Assembly (NCBI RefSeq): GCF_024055725.1
Contig: NZ_JAMXMX010000010.1
Coordinates: 227,217-291,216, forward strand
DNA length: 64,000 bases
DNA from: Actinoallomurus spadix
Lineage (GTDB): Bacteria > Actinomycetota > Actinomycetes > Streptosporangiales > Streptosporangiaceae
Direction: 5' to 3'
Shown: positions 63,949 through 64,000 of the stretch, piece after piece
Layout: every line of letters begins with the position of its first letter
Numbering within the stretch: position 1 is the first letter of the stretch
Notes under the pieces: generated by a model
Told to the model about the DNA's origin: nothing
What the model saw: only the letters and a program-made list of their open reading frames with translations
Database searches by the model: none
Made by a program: the position numbers and the translations under genes

Positions 63949-64000
63949 GAGGTCGTTTCATTTGGGGTGATCAGTAGGATCCTGCCGTGTCGATGGTGGA
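63949..64000 (+). mobile_element. Left end of an IS5-type insertion sequence
   Basis: GAGGTCGTTTCATTTGG begins directly after CTAA, which matches the YTAR target of IS5-group elements. GTGTCGATGGTGGA at 63987 could be the transposase start. The remaining element lies outside the window, so identity is an inference from the end sequence and the break in LysR. Confidence 0.55.

Overview
This 64 kb window is chromosomal DNA from a high-GC, Streptomyces-like actinomycete. The dnaK-grpE-dnaJ-hspR-clpB stress operon, a complete conservon with a cytochrome P450, the HxlR/TetR/Nudix regulators, the Tat- and lipobox-bearing secreted proteins and the many SD-less starts all fit an order such as Streptosporangiales; the family cannot be fixed from sequence alone. 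Several neighbours (hspR operon, clpB, pyrE, DedA, fba, DUF3151, purA) also lie in the dnaK-to-clpB neighbourhood of Mycobacterium tuberculosis as I recall it, so the left half looks like conserved actinobacterial core.

Layout. 0-5.1 kb: heat-shock chaperone operon ending in a strong terminator. 5.2-10.2 kb: two regulator/MFS exporter modules (TetR with a divergent 14-TM exporter; ArsR co-transcribed with an exporter). 10.2-11 kb: decayed spacer holding a small gene and a duplicated 3' gene end. 11-22.4 kb: secreted phytase-like esterase, PhoD-like phosphatase, TPR and NYN proteins, pyrE, DedA, fba, HxlR, DUF4232, GNAT, aldo-keto reductase. 22.4-28.5 kb: DUF3151, purA, and a five-gene conservon (kinase-like ATPase, roadblock, DUF742, GTPase, P450). 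28.6-37.4 kb: GDPD, corA with an upstream leader ORF, purD, GH5 cellulase, purB, MOSC, murA paralogue. 37.6-45.5 kb: regulator, Ser/Thr kinase with membrane partner, EamA exporter, aminotransferase, small membrane and hypothetical proteins, NrtR-like Nudix regulator.

45.6-52.8 kb is an accessory island with lower GC: a tight five-gene minus-strand operon (membrane GT2 glycosyltransferase, RppA-like type III polyketide synthase, aldo-keto reductase, SnoaL/NTF2-fold protein, P450), preceded by a tiny secreted-peptide gene and bordered by an integrase relic and an excisionase gene. The enzyme set suggests a tetrahydroxynaphthalene pathway that may be reduced and dehydrated as in fungal DHN-melanin synthesis, then oxidised by the P450 (inference).

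53-61.4 kb: flotillin with an NfeD-like OB protein, two divergent lipoproteins, then an overlapping trio: a ClpB-like AAA+ ATPase with an unfamiliar N-terminal half, an NrdG-like radical SAM enzyme, and a zinc-ribbon/FHA protein with a long Tyr-Gly-Pro-Gln repeat region. It is followed by an RsbW-type kinase/STAS antagonist pair and a deaminase. 61.7-64 kb: a secreted peptidase-family protein that lacks its catalytic Ser and His, a TetR gene fragment, and a LysR gene broken by what looks like the left end of an IS5-type insertion sequence.
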